A stretch of DNA of 42,600 nucleotides. Source: Hydrogenophaga sp. GTDB lineage: Bacteria > Pseudomonadota > Gammaproteobacteria > Burkholderiales > Burkholderiaceae_C. Every line of letters begins with the position of its first letter. The stretch's first letter is position 1. The stretch covers positions 1 to 42,600 of the forward strand of contig NZ_JADMKB010000046.1 of assembly GCF_018780075.1 (NCBI RefSeq). Direction: 5' to 3'. Made by a program: the position numbers and the translations under genes. Positions 19,142 to 27,545 of this stretch are shown one piece after another. The notes under the pieces were generated by a model. The model did no database searches. It saw only the letters and a list, made by a program, of their open reading frames with translations, and had not been told where the DNA came from.

Positions 19142-21244
19142 ATGACGCCTTTCCTTGCTCGCCGGCTCACGGCGGTCCTGTCGGTGGTGCTCGCGCCGGT
19201 GGTGGCATTCGCCGACGGTGTGACCGTTCGTGACGATGACAGCGCCAGCCTGTTCCCGAGCAACCGCCACACGGTGGGCGATTTTTCCAACGCGACCTTC
19301 CGCCGCGTCAACCTGCCCAAGCCCGACTGTGCGGTGCGCGTGAGCGACTGCGAAGACATCGACGTGATCAACACGCTCGACGGTTTCTCCACGCAGCCGC
19401 GCATCACGGTGCCGTTCACCGGGGACATCGACCTCGCCTCGGTCAACAGCGACACCGTCTTCCTCTACAACCTGGGTGACACGCAGAGCCTGCGCGGTTT
19501 CGGCGACAAGGTGGGCATCAACCAGGTGCTCTGGGACCCGGCGAGCAAGACGCTGGTGTTCGAGCCGGACGAACTGCTCGCCGAGCGCTCGCGCTACGTG
19601 CTGGTGGTGACCAACGGCGTGCGCGACGCCAGCGGCCAACGGATCAAGCAGGGCGGTGACCACCACCGCGAAGCGCGCGACGCGGCCCGTGCGGTGCGCA
19701 TCGGGCGCGGCCTCTCGGTGGTCGCCGCGTCGCTGTTCACCACGCAAAGCGCCACCAGCGACCTCGTGAAGATCATGCGGCAGATCAAGGCCAGCACCCC
19801 CGCACCGGCCAACTTCATGATCGGTTCGAACAGCACCGGTGCCGTGCGCGCGGTGTTCCCGGTGGCGGGCATCTCGGGCATGTTGTTCAACCGCCAGACC
19901 AGCACCGCCGCCGGCGGTTTTTCGCCGCAGGCGATCCCGCTGGGGGCGCTGCAGGTGGCGCCGGGCGCGGTGGGCCAGATCGCCTACGGCCAGTACAGCT
20001 CGCCCAACTACCAGGCCGCCGGGCAATACATCCCCGCCACGCCCACGCTGAGCGGGCGCCCGGTGCAACAGGGCACGCAGACCCTGGTGTTCCAGCTCTT
20101 CGTGCCCGCGGGTGACAAGCCCACCGGTGGCTGGCCGGTGGCGATCTTCGGCCACGGTTTCACCGACAGCATGTACGGCGCGCCGTGGACGGTGGCCTCG
20201 GTGTTCGCGTCGCGCGGCATCGCCACGCTGTCCATCAACGTGGTGGGCCACGCGGGTGGGGCGGCCGGCGCGCTCGCGGTCACCCAGGGCACGGGCCAGC
20301 CGGTGAGCGTGCCCGCGGGCGGGCGCGGCATCGACCAGGACGGCAACGGCCTCATCGACTCCACCGAAGGCGTGAACGCCGCCGCGCCGCGCACCATCAT
20401 CAGCAGCCGCGACGGCCTGCGCCAGACCGTGGTCGACCTGATGCAGCTGGTGCGCCAGGTCGAGGTGGGCATGGACGTGGACGGCGACGGCAGCGCCGAC
20501 CTCAACGCCCAACGCATCTACTACGCCGGCCAGTCCTTCGGCGGCATCTACGGCACCATGCTGCTGGGCGTGGAGCCCAACCTCAAGGCCGGCGTGCCCA
20601 ACGTGCCCGGTGGCTCGATCACCGAGGTGGCGCGCCTGGGCGGCTTCCGCTTCCTCACCGCGGCGGTGCTCGCGACGCGCCAGCCCCAGTTGCTCAACCT
20701 GCCGCCCACGCCCGGCGTGCCGGTGCCGTTCAACCTGAACTTCAACGAAAACATGCCGCTGCGCAACCTGCCGGCGGTGGTGAACAACGTGCCGGGGGCG
20801 ACCGCCATCGCGCAGGTGCTGGACCGTTTCGAGTGGGTGCAGCAGTCGGGCAACCCGGTGTCGTACGCGTCGCTGATCCGCCGGCAACCGCTGCCGGGCA
20901 GCGTGGCCAAGCCGGTGATCGTGCAGGTGGCCAAGGGCGACCAGACCGTGCCCAACCCGACCAGCACGGCCATCGTGCGCGCCGGTGGGCTGGAGGCGCA
21001 CACCACCTACTTCCGCAACGACCTGGCCTACGCCGCCAACCCGGGCGTGGGCAAGAACCCGCACACCTTCCTCACCGGGCTCAGCAGCCCGGCGGGACCG
21101 GTCAACGCGGTGCTGGGCCAGACGCAGATCGCCGTGTTCTTCCAGAGCCACGGCGCGACCGTGATCGACCCCGACGGCCCGGGCACCCTGTACGAGGTGC
21201 CGATCACGCCGCCGCTGCCCGAGGGGCTGAATTTTATTCCTTGA
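19142..21244 (+). CDS. secreted alpha/beta hydrolase with calcium-binding-like loops
   Basis: 700 residues. A signal peptide ends near AFADG. An N-terminal beta-domain (GDIDLASVNSDTVFLY, KTLVFEPDELL) resembles bacterial Ig-like modules fused to lipases. The C-terminal hydrolase has IFGHGFTDS (oxyanion loop) and the likely triad Ser465 (GQSFGG), Asp600 (AKGDQTVPN) and His670 (FQSHGATV). Two Asp-rich loops, DQDGNGLIDSTEG and DVDGDGSADLNAQ, look like calcium sites. It is probably an extracellular esterase, lipase or polyester depolymerase; the substrate is unknown. ATG 19142 has an AGGAG site. A C-rich repeat follows the stop. Confidence 0.88.
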   Translation: MTPFLARRLTAVLSVVLAPVVAFADGVTVRDDDSASLFPSNRHTVGDFSNATFRRVNLPKPDCAVRVSDCEDIDVINTLDGFSTQPRITVPFTGDIDLASVNSDTVFLYNLGDTQSLRGFGDKVGINQVLWDPASKTLVFEPDELLAERSRYVLVVTNGVRDASGQRIKQGGDHHREARDAARAVRIGRGLSVVAASLFTTQSATSDLVKIMRQIKASTPAPANFMIGSNSTGAVRAVFPVAGISGMLFNRQTSTAAGGFSPQAIPLGALQVAPGAVGQIAYGQYSSPNYQAAGQYIPATPTLSGRPVQQGTQTLVFQLFVPAGDKPTGGWPVAIFGHGFTDSMYGAPWTVASVFASRGIATLSINVVGHAGGAAGALAVTQGTGQPVSVPAGGRGIDQDGNGLIDSTEGVNAAAPRTIISSRDGLRQTVVDLMQLVRQVEVGMDVDGDGSADLNAQRIYYAGQSFGGIYGTMLLGVEPNLKAGVPNVPGGSITEVARLGGFRFLTAAVLATRQPQLLNLPPTPGVPVPFNLNFNENMPLRNLPAVVNNVPGATAIAQVLDRFEWVQQSGNPVSYASLIRRQPLPGSVAKPVIVQVAKGDQTVPNPTSTAIVRAGGLEAHTTYFRNDLAYAANPGVGKNPHTFLTGLSSPAGPVNAVLGQTQIAVFFQSHGATVIDPDGPGTLYEVPITPPLPEGLNFIP

Positions 21245-21330
21245 ATCCCCCCGCAGCGCTTCGCGCTACCCCCCAGGGGGCGGCACTGGCCGTCTGGCAA
21301 AGCCAGCCCGGCGGTGCCCTGGGCTTTGGG
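21245..21330 (+). repeat. C-rich post-stop repeat, copy e
   Basis: It follows the hydrolase stop directly: CCCCCCGCAGCGCTTCGCGC, CCCCCCAGGGGGCGGCACTGG, TGGCAAAGCCA, CCCGGCGGTGCCCTGGGC. It is nearly identical to copy f over most of its length. Confidence 0.75.
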
Positions 21331-21408
21331 CTGCTTCACTCCTCAAGGTGGCGCTCCGGCGCCGTCATCAATGGGTACGGATGCGTTTGTGCGCTTTTCG
21401 CCTTTCGC

Positions 21409-22044
21409 TCATGCGCGAACCCAGACCAGCAGCAGGTTGTTCGCCGGCATGACGTGACGGGCTTGCAGGCGCAGGCCGGCGGCGCGGGCCTCGGCCTCCA
21501 CATCTTCCCGCCGCCGCACACCCCAGTCGGCGTTCTCCGCGCGCAGGCTGGCGTCGAACCGTCGGTTGCCTTCGGACGTGGGCACGCCGTCTTCCAGGTA
21601 GGGGCCGTAGGTCACGAGGCGGCCGTCCGCCGCGAGGTGGCGCGCCGCGCCGCGCATCAGCCCGCCGCAGCAGGCCCAGGGCGCGATGTGCAGCATGTTG
21701 GCGCAGCAGATCAGGTCGAAGGGCGGTGTGCCGTCGGGCAGCCACGTGGCTTCCCTCACATCGATGCGCACCGGCGCCTGCACGTTGGACAGCCCGGCCG
21801 CTGCGACACGGGCGGTGATGGCGGGAAACAGGTCGTCGGACAGGTCGCTGGGTTGCCACCACCAGCCCGGCAGGTGCCGCGCGAACCACGTCACGTGTTG
21901 CCCGGTGCCCGAGGCGATTTCCAGTGCGCGCCCCGCCTCGGCGAGCAGGGGCTTGAGCGTGTCGAGGATGGGCTGGCGGTTGCGTTCGGCGGCAGGGCTG
22001 AAGGGCAGGTCGTCGAACAGCGGCGGCACTGCGGGGCCGGCCAT
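21409..22044 (-). CDS. DUF938 SAM-dependent methyltransferase
   Basis: 211 residues. The DUF938 opening DDLPFSPAAERNRQPIL is followed by motif I (ALEIASGTGQHV), QPSDLSDDL and DLICCANMLHIAPW. The family is a class I SAM methyltransferase of unknown substrate. ATG 22044 overlaps the stop of the upstream flavoprotein gene (TGATG), so the two form an operon. It ends 164 bases behind the hydrolase gene, convergent with it. Confidence 0.9.
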   Translation of the reverse strand: MAGPAVPPLFDDLPFSPAAERNRQPILDTLKPLLAEAGRALEIASGTGQHVTWFARHLPGWWWQPSDLSDDLFPAITARVAAAGLSNVQAPVRIDVREATWLPDGTPPFDLICCANMLHIAPWACCGGLMRGAARHLAADGRLVTYGPYLEDGVPTSEGNRRFDASLRAENADWGVRRREDVEAEARAAGLRLQARHVMPANNLLLVWVRA

Positions 22045-22673
22045 CACAGCGACTGCTGGTAACGCGCCAGCATCTCCTGCTGCGTCTCGGCCACCACCTC
22101 GTCGCCACGGAACTCGCGGATCTGGTCGCGCATCATCTCGCCCATGCTCGGCAGCGTGGCGCGCTGAACGTGGTGCGCCGGGTCCCAGAGCGCCGAGCGC
22201 ATGAAGGCCTTGGCGCAGTGCAGGTAGCAGGCCTGCACCGTCACGCGGATCACCAGTTTGGGCATCCGCTGCGGTTCGGCGGCGAGTGCGCGGTCGGCCT
22301 CGCGGGTCGAGATCAGCGCCCGACCGTTGACGCGCAGGGTCTCGTCCATGCCCGGCAGCATGAACAGCAGGCCCAGCGGGGCGCCCCCCTCGCCGTGGCT
22401 CACGATGTTCTCCAGCGTGTCCAGGCGGTTGTTGCCGGGGGCGTCGGGGATGAGCAGGGTGTGCGCGTCCACCGCCTTCACGAAACCCGGCGCCCCGCCG
22501 CGCGGAGAGGCGTCCATGGCCCCGCCGAAGGCGCCGCTGGCGATGACCACGAACGGCGACAGCGAGATCAGGCGCGTGGCGTGCGCGTCGAGTTGCGGCA
22601 TCTCTTTCTTGGCCGAGCGTTCGCGGACCGGGTCGTGGAGCGCGCGCAGCGCGTCGAGGGACGTGATGTTCAT
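22044..22673 (-). CDS. PPOX-class FMN-dependent flavoprotein
   Basis: 209 residues. The pattern (LSPFVVIASGAFGGAMDASPRGGAPGFV, NIVSHGEGGAPLGLLFMLPG, LRVNGRALISTR, GEMMRDQI) is that of the MSMEG_1061-type pyridoxamine-phosphate-oxidase-like proteins that bind FMN. The reaction is unknown. The ATG 22673 start has no strong ribosome site. It is divergent from the DTW gene, with 75 bases between, and translationally coupled to the methyltransferase. Confidence 0.88.
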   Translation of the reverse strand: MNITSLDALRALHDPVRERSAKKEMPQLDAHATRLISLSPFVVIASGAFGGAMDASPRGGAPGFVKAVDAHTLLIPDAPGNNRLDTLENIVSHGEGGAPLGLLFMLPGMDETLRVNGRALISTREADRALAAEPQRMPKLVIRVTVQACYLHCAKAFMRSALWDPAHHVQRATLPSMGEMMRDQIREFRGDEVVAETQQEMLARYQQSL

Positions 22674-22748
22674 GGTGTTGGGGGGCAAAAGGGCAAAGTC
22701 TGGCGAGAGTGTGCCGCGAAAGGCTGGCGCAGCGCATACATTCCCCGC

Positions 22749-23561
22749 ATGACCCTCCCGTCTTTCAACCCGCCGCAGCCCCACGCCGACCACGCGGTGT
22801 CGCGCCTGCGCAGCTCGCGCCTGGCCGCGAGCAGCAAGCCCTATGTGGCGCGCGGCTCCGGCCTGGTGCGCTGCGCCGGCTGCCGCCTGATCGTGAGCCA
22901 CTGCATCTGCGCCCTGCGTCCTTCGGTGCCCACGCGCGCGGGCGTGTGCCTGCTCATGGGCGACATCGAGGCGCTCAAGCCCAGCAACACCGGCTGGCTG
23001 ATCGCCGACGTCGTGGCCGACACCTGGGCCTTCGGCTGGGCGCGCACCGCCGTCTCCCCGGAGCTGCTGACCCTGCTGGCCGACCCGCAGTGGCAGCCTT
23101 ACGTGGTGTTCCCGGCGGAGTACGCCGAGGCGCAGCAGCGCGTGGTGACCGAGGTGCCCGCCGCCGCGCAGGGCCTGGATGGCAGCGTGGGCAAGCGACC
23201 GCTTTTCGTGCTGCTCGACGGCACCTGGTCCGAGGCGCGCAAGATGTTCCGCAAGAGCCCTTATCTCGACCGCCTGCCCGTGCTCAGCCTACACCCGGAG
23301 CAGGTGTCGAGCTACCGGCTGCGCCGCTCGACCCAGGAACACCATTTCTGCACCGCCGAAGTGGCCGCGCTGTGCCTCGCGCTCGCGGGCGAGACGCGGG
23401 CGGCCGAATCGCTGGTGGCGTGGTTCGACGTGTTCAGCGAGCGCTACCTCTGCATCCGCGAGCAGCTGCCGCTGAACCCCGAAAGCGGGGTGCACCAGCG
23501 GCTGGCGCAGCTGGCGGCGGCGCCCGTCAGTCCGGCGCCAGCAGGCGCAGCCGCGCCGTGA
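22749..23561 (+). CDS. DTW-domain tRNA-uridine aminocarboxypropyltransferase
   Basis: 270 residues. DTW proteins (TapT/YfiP type) add an aminocarboxypropyl group to uridine (acp3U) in tRNA using SAM. The Cys set CAGCRLIVSHCIC looks like a zinc site, LLDGTWSEARKM is the DTW motif, and SYRLRRSTQEHHFCTAEV is the typical C-terminal motif. Start ATG 22749 is the first good start. Its 3' end overlaps the convergent lipoprotein gene by 35 bases. Confidence 0.92.
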   Translation: MTLPSFNPPQPHADHAVSRLRSSRLAASSKPYVARGSGLVRCAGCRLIVSHCICALRPSVPTRAGVCLLMGDIEALKPSNTGWLIADVVADTWAFGWARTAVSPELLTLLADPQWQPYVVFPAEYAEAQQRVVTEVPAAAQGLDGSVGKRPLFVLLDGTWSEARKMFRKSPYLDRLPVLSLHPEQVSSYRLRRSTQEHHFCTAEVAALCLALAGETRAAESLVAWFDVFSERYLCIREQLPLNPESGVHQRLAQLAAAPVSPAPAGAAAP

Positions 23562-24270
23562 ACTGCCCGTAGCAGTGGTTGGTGGCCCCGGCGGCGACGC
23601 CGATGTCGTCCGCTTCGATGGTCACCCGCAGGAAGACCCGGTTGCCTTCGATCACCCCGGCCCTGAATTCGTCGGTCACGTTGATCACGGGGTGGGTGGT
23701 GAAGGGCACCGAGAAGCGGTCGTTGCCGTCGTCCGTCAGCTCGCTGGTGGTGATCCAGGATCGCCCATAGCTCTCTGGCCCGGGCACCCAGCCACTGCGG
23801 GGAAAGCTCTTGATCTTGAAGCGGCAGGTGCTGCGCGTCGCGCCCGACCAGGTGCCCGTGACGCCGGTGGACAGCGGCCGCGCTTCGGTCACCTGGACCG
23901 GTGCCGCCGGGCGAAAGCTCAGGATGTCCAGCAGCGCCGTGGTCGCGTTGACCGGCATGCCGGCGTCCAGTGTGCCGATGAACATCATCACCCCCTGCAC
24001 GTTGGCTGACTGCTGCCGGTTGCAGGCGATGGGGGGGGCGCCCGGGACGTACACCGTGCGGAAACCTGCCAGCACGCTGTTCGCTTCGTAGGGCGTTCGA
24101 CCTGTGATCGTCAGCAGCGGCGTGGTGTTGAGGCCGCAGACCACCGCGCTTTGTTGTTCACCATGGCGCTCCATGGAGGTGTGGTGGGGCGAAAGGATCT
24201 CTTGCTCGCGGCAGCCGGCCAGCGCATAGGCCAGGCCCAGCAGGACCATCCAGCGGCAACAGGGTTTCAT
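23527..24270 (-). CDS. lipoprotein of unknown function
   Basis: 247 residues. A signal peptide with LAGC lipobox (Cys20) precedes a beta-rich region with several cysteines (VVCGLN, IACNRQ, TCRFKI, NHCYGQ), likely paired in disulfides. I do not recognise the family. ATG 24270 (MKPCCRW) has an AAGGAG site seven bases upstream. It overlaps the convergent DTW gene by 35 bases and lies just behind selO on the same strand. Confidence 0.8.
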   Translation of the reverse strand: MKPCCRWMVLLGLAYALAGCREQEILSPHHTSMERHGEQQSAVVCGLNTTPLLTITGRTPYEANSVLAGFRTVYVPGAPPIACNRQQSANVQGVMMFIGTLDAGMPVNATTALLDILSFRPAAPVQVTEARPLSTGVTGTWSGATRSTCRFKIKSFPRSGWVPGPESYGRSWITTSELTDDGNDRFSVPFTTHPVINVTDEFRAGVIEGNRVFLRVTIEADDIGVAAGATNHCYGQFTARLRLLAPD

Positions 24271-24342
24271 GGCAACTCCTTCGTGCGCGGGCAGCACGAA
24301 AAGGCCACCCCGGGTGCGAAGTTTGAGCCGTTGCTTCGGCCA

Positions 24343-24368
24343 CCACATCCACCGTGGGGTGGATGTGG
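24343..24368 (-). terminator. perfect hairpin behind selO
   Basis: CCACATCCACC and GGTGGATGTGG form an 11-bp perfect stem around a 4-base loop, seven bases after the selO stop. No T run follows, so it may stop transcription weakly or stabilise the mRNA end. Confidence 0.55.
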
Positions 24369-24375
24369 GCGCGCT

Positions 24376-25866
24376 TCAGGTGCCGCAGAAGGTGCGGTAA
24401 CCGGCGCTCTGTTCGGCGCTGGCGGGCTGGGCAAACAGGGCATCGTTCGCCCGCTCTTCATACGGCCGCGTGATCACGCCGAGCAGCGCCTCGAACGGCG
24501 CCAGGTTGTCCGATTCCGTGGCGGCCTCCAGCGCGTGCTCGACCAGGTGGTTGCGCGGGATGTAGATCGGGTTGACGCTGTCCATGCGCTGCGCCACCTC
24601 GGCCGCCGGCGCCTCGCCCAGCCGGGCCTGCCAGCGCGTGAGCCAGGCCGCCAGGCCCTCGGCCTCGGCGCCGAACAGGGCCTGCAGGGGTTCGGGCTGG
24701 CCGCGCAACACGCCGGACAGGCGCCGGAAGCCGAGCGTGAAGTCCACCGCGTGGCGCTGCATCAGCGCGAGGAAGTCGTTGACGAGGTCGCGGTCAGCGT
24801 CGACATCGCCCGTCGCCGGCAAGCCGAGCTTGCCCCGCATGCCCGCGAGCCAGTGGTGCGAGAAGCGGTCGGGGAAGGTCTTGAGTACCGCCATGGCGCG
24901 CTCGGCGGCCCGGTCTTCGTCGGTGTCGATCAGCGGCAGCAGCGCCTCGGCCAGCCGGGTCAGGTTCCACTGCGCGATGCCCGGCTGCTTGCCGTAGGCG
25001 TAGCGGCCGTGCGCGTCGATGGAGCTGAACACCGTGTCGGGGTCGAAGGCCTCCATGAAGGCGCAGGGGCCGTAGTCGATGGTCTCGCCCGAGACCGTCA
25101 TGTTGTCGGTGTTCATCACGCCATGGATGAAGCCCACGCCCATCCAGCGCGCGAGCAACACGGCCTGCCGCTCGCACACCGCGCGCAGCAATTCCAGGTA
25201 ACGGTCTTCGTGTTCTGCGAGCGACGGGTCGTGCCGCGCGATCACGTGGTCGGCCAGCCGCCGCAGCCGATCGGTGTCTTGCCGCGCGGCGAAGAACTGG
25301 AAGGTGCCCACGCGGATGTGGCTGGCCGCCACGCGCGTGAGCAGTGCGCCGGGGAGTGGGCGCTCGCGGTACACCGCTTCGCCCGTGGCCACCGCCGCGA
25401 GCGTGCGCGTGGTGGGGATGCCGAGCGCGTGCATGGCCTCGCTGATCAGGTACTCGCGCAGCACCGGCCCCACGGCCGCCTTGCCGTCGCCGCCGCGCGA
25501 AAACGGCGTGCGCCCCGAGCCCTTGAACGCGATGTCGCGCCGCCGGCCCTGGGTGTCGATCACCTCGCCCAGCAGCAGCGCGCGGCCGTCGCCCAGCTGC
25601 GGCGAGAAGCCGCCGAACTGGTGGCCGGCGTAGGCCTGCGCGACGGGCTGTGCGCCCTCGGGCACCACGTTGCCCGAGAGCACGGCCAGCCCGGCTTCAG
25701 AGGCCAGCGCGTCGGGGTCCAGCCCCAGCTCCTGGGCCAGCGCCCGGTTCAGGCGCAGCAGGCGCGGCGCCGGTACCTTGGCGGGGTTCCAGGGCACCGA
25801 CATGCCCTCCAGCCCGTTGGCATAGCTGTTGTCGAACTTGAATACCGGTGGGGTGCTGACGCTCAC
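24376..25866 (-). CDS. selO: SelO protein adenylyltransferase
   Basis: 496 residues. SelO (YdiU family) transfers AMP to Ser, Thr or Tyr of target proteins, using a kinase fold with ATP in reversed orientation; it links to redox stress. The nucleotide region DIAFKGSGRTPFSRGGDGKA, REYLISEAMHALGIPTTR, and the metal region FIHGVMNTDNMTVSGETIDYG are intact. The C-terminus YRTFCGT ends in a conserved Cys two residues from the end. The start is GTG 25866, with GGAG three bases upstream, closer than usual. Length is standard. Confidence 0.95.
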   Translation of the reverse strand: MSVSTPPVFKFDNSYANGLEGMSVPWNPAKVPAPRLLRLNRALAQELGLDPDALASEAGLAVLSGNVVPEGAQPVAQAYAGHQFGGFSPQLGDGRALLLGEVIDTQGRRRDIAFKGSGRTPFSRGGDGKAAVGPVLREYLISEAMHALGIPTTRTLAAVATGEAVYRERPLPGALLTRVAASHIRVGTFQFFAARQDTDRLRRLADHVIARHDPSLAEHEDRYLELLRAVCERQAVLLARWMGVGFIHGVMNTDNMTVSGETIDYGPCAFMEAFDPDTVFSSIDAHGRYAYGKQPGIAQWNLTRLAEALLPLIDTDEDRAAERAMAVLKTFPDRFSHHWLAGMRGKLGLPATGDVDADRDLVNDFLALMQRHAVDFTLGFRRLSGVLRGQPEPLQALFGAEAEGLAAWLTRWQARLGEAPAAEVAQRMDSVNPIYIPRNHLVEHALEAATESDNLAPFEALLGVITRPYEERANDALFAQPASAEQSAGYRTFCGT

Positions 25867-25966
25867 GCTCTCTCCAGGTGGGGAATCGATTCAGGCCCCC
25901 ATTGTCCCGGGATCGGGTGGGCCTGTCGGGACAAGGCCTTTGCACCCGACACCGTTGCCTGGCGCC

Positions 25967-26059
25967 ACGCCACCCAGGGCACCGCCGGGCCGGCTTTGCC
26001 GGACGGCCAGTGCCGCCCCCTTGAGGGGGTCGCGCGAAGCGCGGCGGGGGTGCTTCAAG
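25967..26059 (-). repeat. C-rich post-stop repeat, copy f
   Basis: Read on the minus strand it follows the AHSA1 stop: CCCCCGCCGCGCTTCGCGCG, CCCCCTCAAGGGGGCGGCAC, CCGGCAAAGCCGG, CCCGGCGGTGCCCTGGG. It is almost the same as copy e. Confidence 0.75.
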
Positions 26060-26506
26060 TCATTCCGTGACCTCGGCCTCCACGAGTTGGGCCAGCAGCT
26101 GCATCGTCTGCTGCCAGCCGAGGTAACAGGCCTCGACGGGGATCATGGCCGGAATGCCTTGCTGCACCGCCGTGAACTCGGTGCCGCAGAACACGGCCTT
26201 GAGCGTGATGGTGGTGCTCATCTGGCCGGGCAGGTTGGGGTCATCGAAGGTGTCGGTGTGGACGATGCGTTCGTTGGGCACCAGTTCCAGGTACTCGCCG
26301 CCAAACGCGTGGCTCTGACCGTTGGAGAGGTTGGTGAACTGCATGCGGTAGCGGCCGCCCACGCGCGCGTCCATCTCCAGCACGCGGCCGGTGAAGCCGT
26401 GGGGCGGCAGGAACTTGGCCAGCGCGTCCGGGTCGAGGAAGGCGCGGTAGATGCGCTCGGGCGGTGCCGTGAGAACGCGGTGCAGGGTGACGGTGCCGGT
26501 GGTCAT
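26060..26506 (-). CDS. SRPBCC/AHSA1 family protein
   Basis: 148 residues with the START-like fold: LHRVLTAPPERIYRAFLDPDALAKFLPP at the N-terminus, VGGRYRMQF in the middle and GWQQTMQLLAQLVE at the end. The family includes activators of Hsp90 and ligand-binding stress proteins; the ligand is unknown. ATG 26506 has AGGA upstream. It stands alone, with a C-rich repeat after its stop. Confidence 0.88.
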   Translation of the reverse strand: MTTGTVTLHRVLTAPPERIYRAFLDPDALAKFLPPHGFTGRVLEMDARVGGRYRMQFTNLSNGQSHAFGGEYLELVPNERIVHTDTFDDPNLPGQMSTTITLKAVFCGTEFTAVQQGIPAMIPVEACYLGWQQTMQLLAQLVEAEVTE

Positions 26507-26786
26507 GGTGGTTCCTTTCGGGGAAGTGGAGACAGGAGTGTCGGCGAAGCGGTGCATGGGAAGGGGCTTCACCGGTACGACGTTTGGCCTGAGCAGAAAT
26601 CGACACGGAAGGCGCAGCAGGTGCCCTCCTGGCCTTCACCGTGTCTCCCGCTGCGCCGTGACTGCCGACCCCCGGGTCCACCACCTTGGCAGCGCGGGCC
26701 GCTGTGCCTATCATCGATTCACGGACCGGCCGCCACGCGCGCCGACGGGCCGGCGGTGCAGGGGGTTCACGCTTGGAGCAGACGAC

Positions 26787-27074
26787 ATGAACGATGTTGA
26801 CCAGCTACCTTCGATCAAGCAGGGCCAGTGGTTCTACGGGGGCCTCACCACCTGCCCTGTGCGCATCGTGCGCCACCACACCCTCTATGGCTCCGGCGAC
26901 GCCGACGACCCGCCCGAGCTGTTCAGCGACCGGGCGGTGGAGTGTTACTACATCCGCTACCACGTGCCTGCGGCCGCCCAGCCCTGGCTGGACGGGGGCG
27001 CGGCCCTCTCGCTGCGCGAGGCCGTGTTCCTGGCCGAGCGCAAGCTCGGGCCGGTCGTCACCTGGGTGGACTGA
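26787..27074 (+). CDS. small protein of unknown function
   Basis: 95 residues, hydrophilic, with no signal peptide or helix-rich pattern. Recognisable stretches are QGQWFYGGLTTCPVRIVRHH, DPPELFSDRAVECYYIRYHV and LSLREAVFLAERKLGPVVTWVD. It may bind a ligand through an alpha/beta sandwich, but I do not know the family. GGAG lies nine bases before ATG 26787. About 280 bases upstream have no gene. Confidence 0.7.
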   Translation: MNDVDQLPSIKQGQWFYGGLTTCPVRIVRHHTLYGSGDADDPPELFSDRAVECYYIRYHVPAAAQPWLDGGAALSLREAVFLAERKLGPVVTWVD

Positions 27075-27105
27075 CGCAGTGGCTCGCGCTGCCTGACAAG
27101 GGGCT

Positions 27106-27432
27106 TTAGGCCTTCGGGGCTTCCACCAGCCGCACCTGGTGGCTGGCCGAGCCCTGCGCCCAGGCCACCAGGCGGTCGATGTTGGGGTGCTTGCCCGGGT
27201 GCGCGTGTGCGTCGGCCGTGTGCTCCGCGTACCACTGCAGCCCCAGCGCCGCCGCCTCGGGCGTGATCCGGCCGCCGTGCTGCGCGGCCAGCGCCGCGTA
27301 CACCGCGAGCGAGCCGGTCTGGCCCGGCCTGTTTTCAATGGTGGCGACCACCTGGCCTTGCGCGTCGAGCAGCTGCAGGGCGGCGAGGTGGCTGGTGGCG
27401 GGGAGCTGTTTCAGGCGGTCGGCGAAGTTCAT
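27106..27432 (-). CDS. DUF2322 family protein
   Basis: 108 residues. The pattern NFADRLKQLPATSHLAALQL, ATIENRPGQTGSLAVY, GLQWYAEHTADA, HPGKHPNIDRLV matches DUF2322, a small beta/alpha protein of unknown function common in Betaproteobacteria. It is cytoplasmic. Start ATG 27432 is clear. It is divergent from the M14 peptidase gene, with about 113 bases between. Confidence 0.85.
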   Translation of the reverse strand: MNFADRLKQLPATSHLAALQLLDAQGQVVATIENRPGQTGSLAVYAALAAQHGGRITPEAAALGLQWYAEHTADAHAHPGKHPNIDRLVAWAQGSASHQVRLVEAPKA

Positions 27433-27545
27433 GGTGGTACGGTGTGGGTCGGAGCGGCCGGATCATGGCACGGCGGGCAAACCCTCTGCCCCTTGGCCCC
27501 TGATCCCGCGGGTGCTCCGGCCCATGTCCATCTGACCACCCACCC

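Noticed and set aside
19031..21151. 706-residue minus-strand open frame
   Set aside because: Lies opposite the well-supported secreted hydrolase gene and is Arg/His/Val-rich with no domain marks.
24151..26070. 639-residue plus-strand open frame
   Set aside because: Opposite selO and the lipoprotein gene; no recognisable motif.
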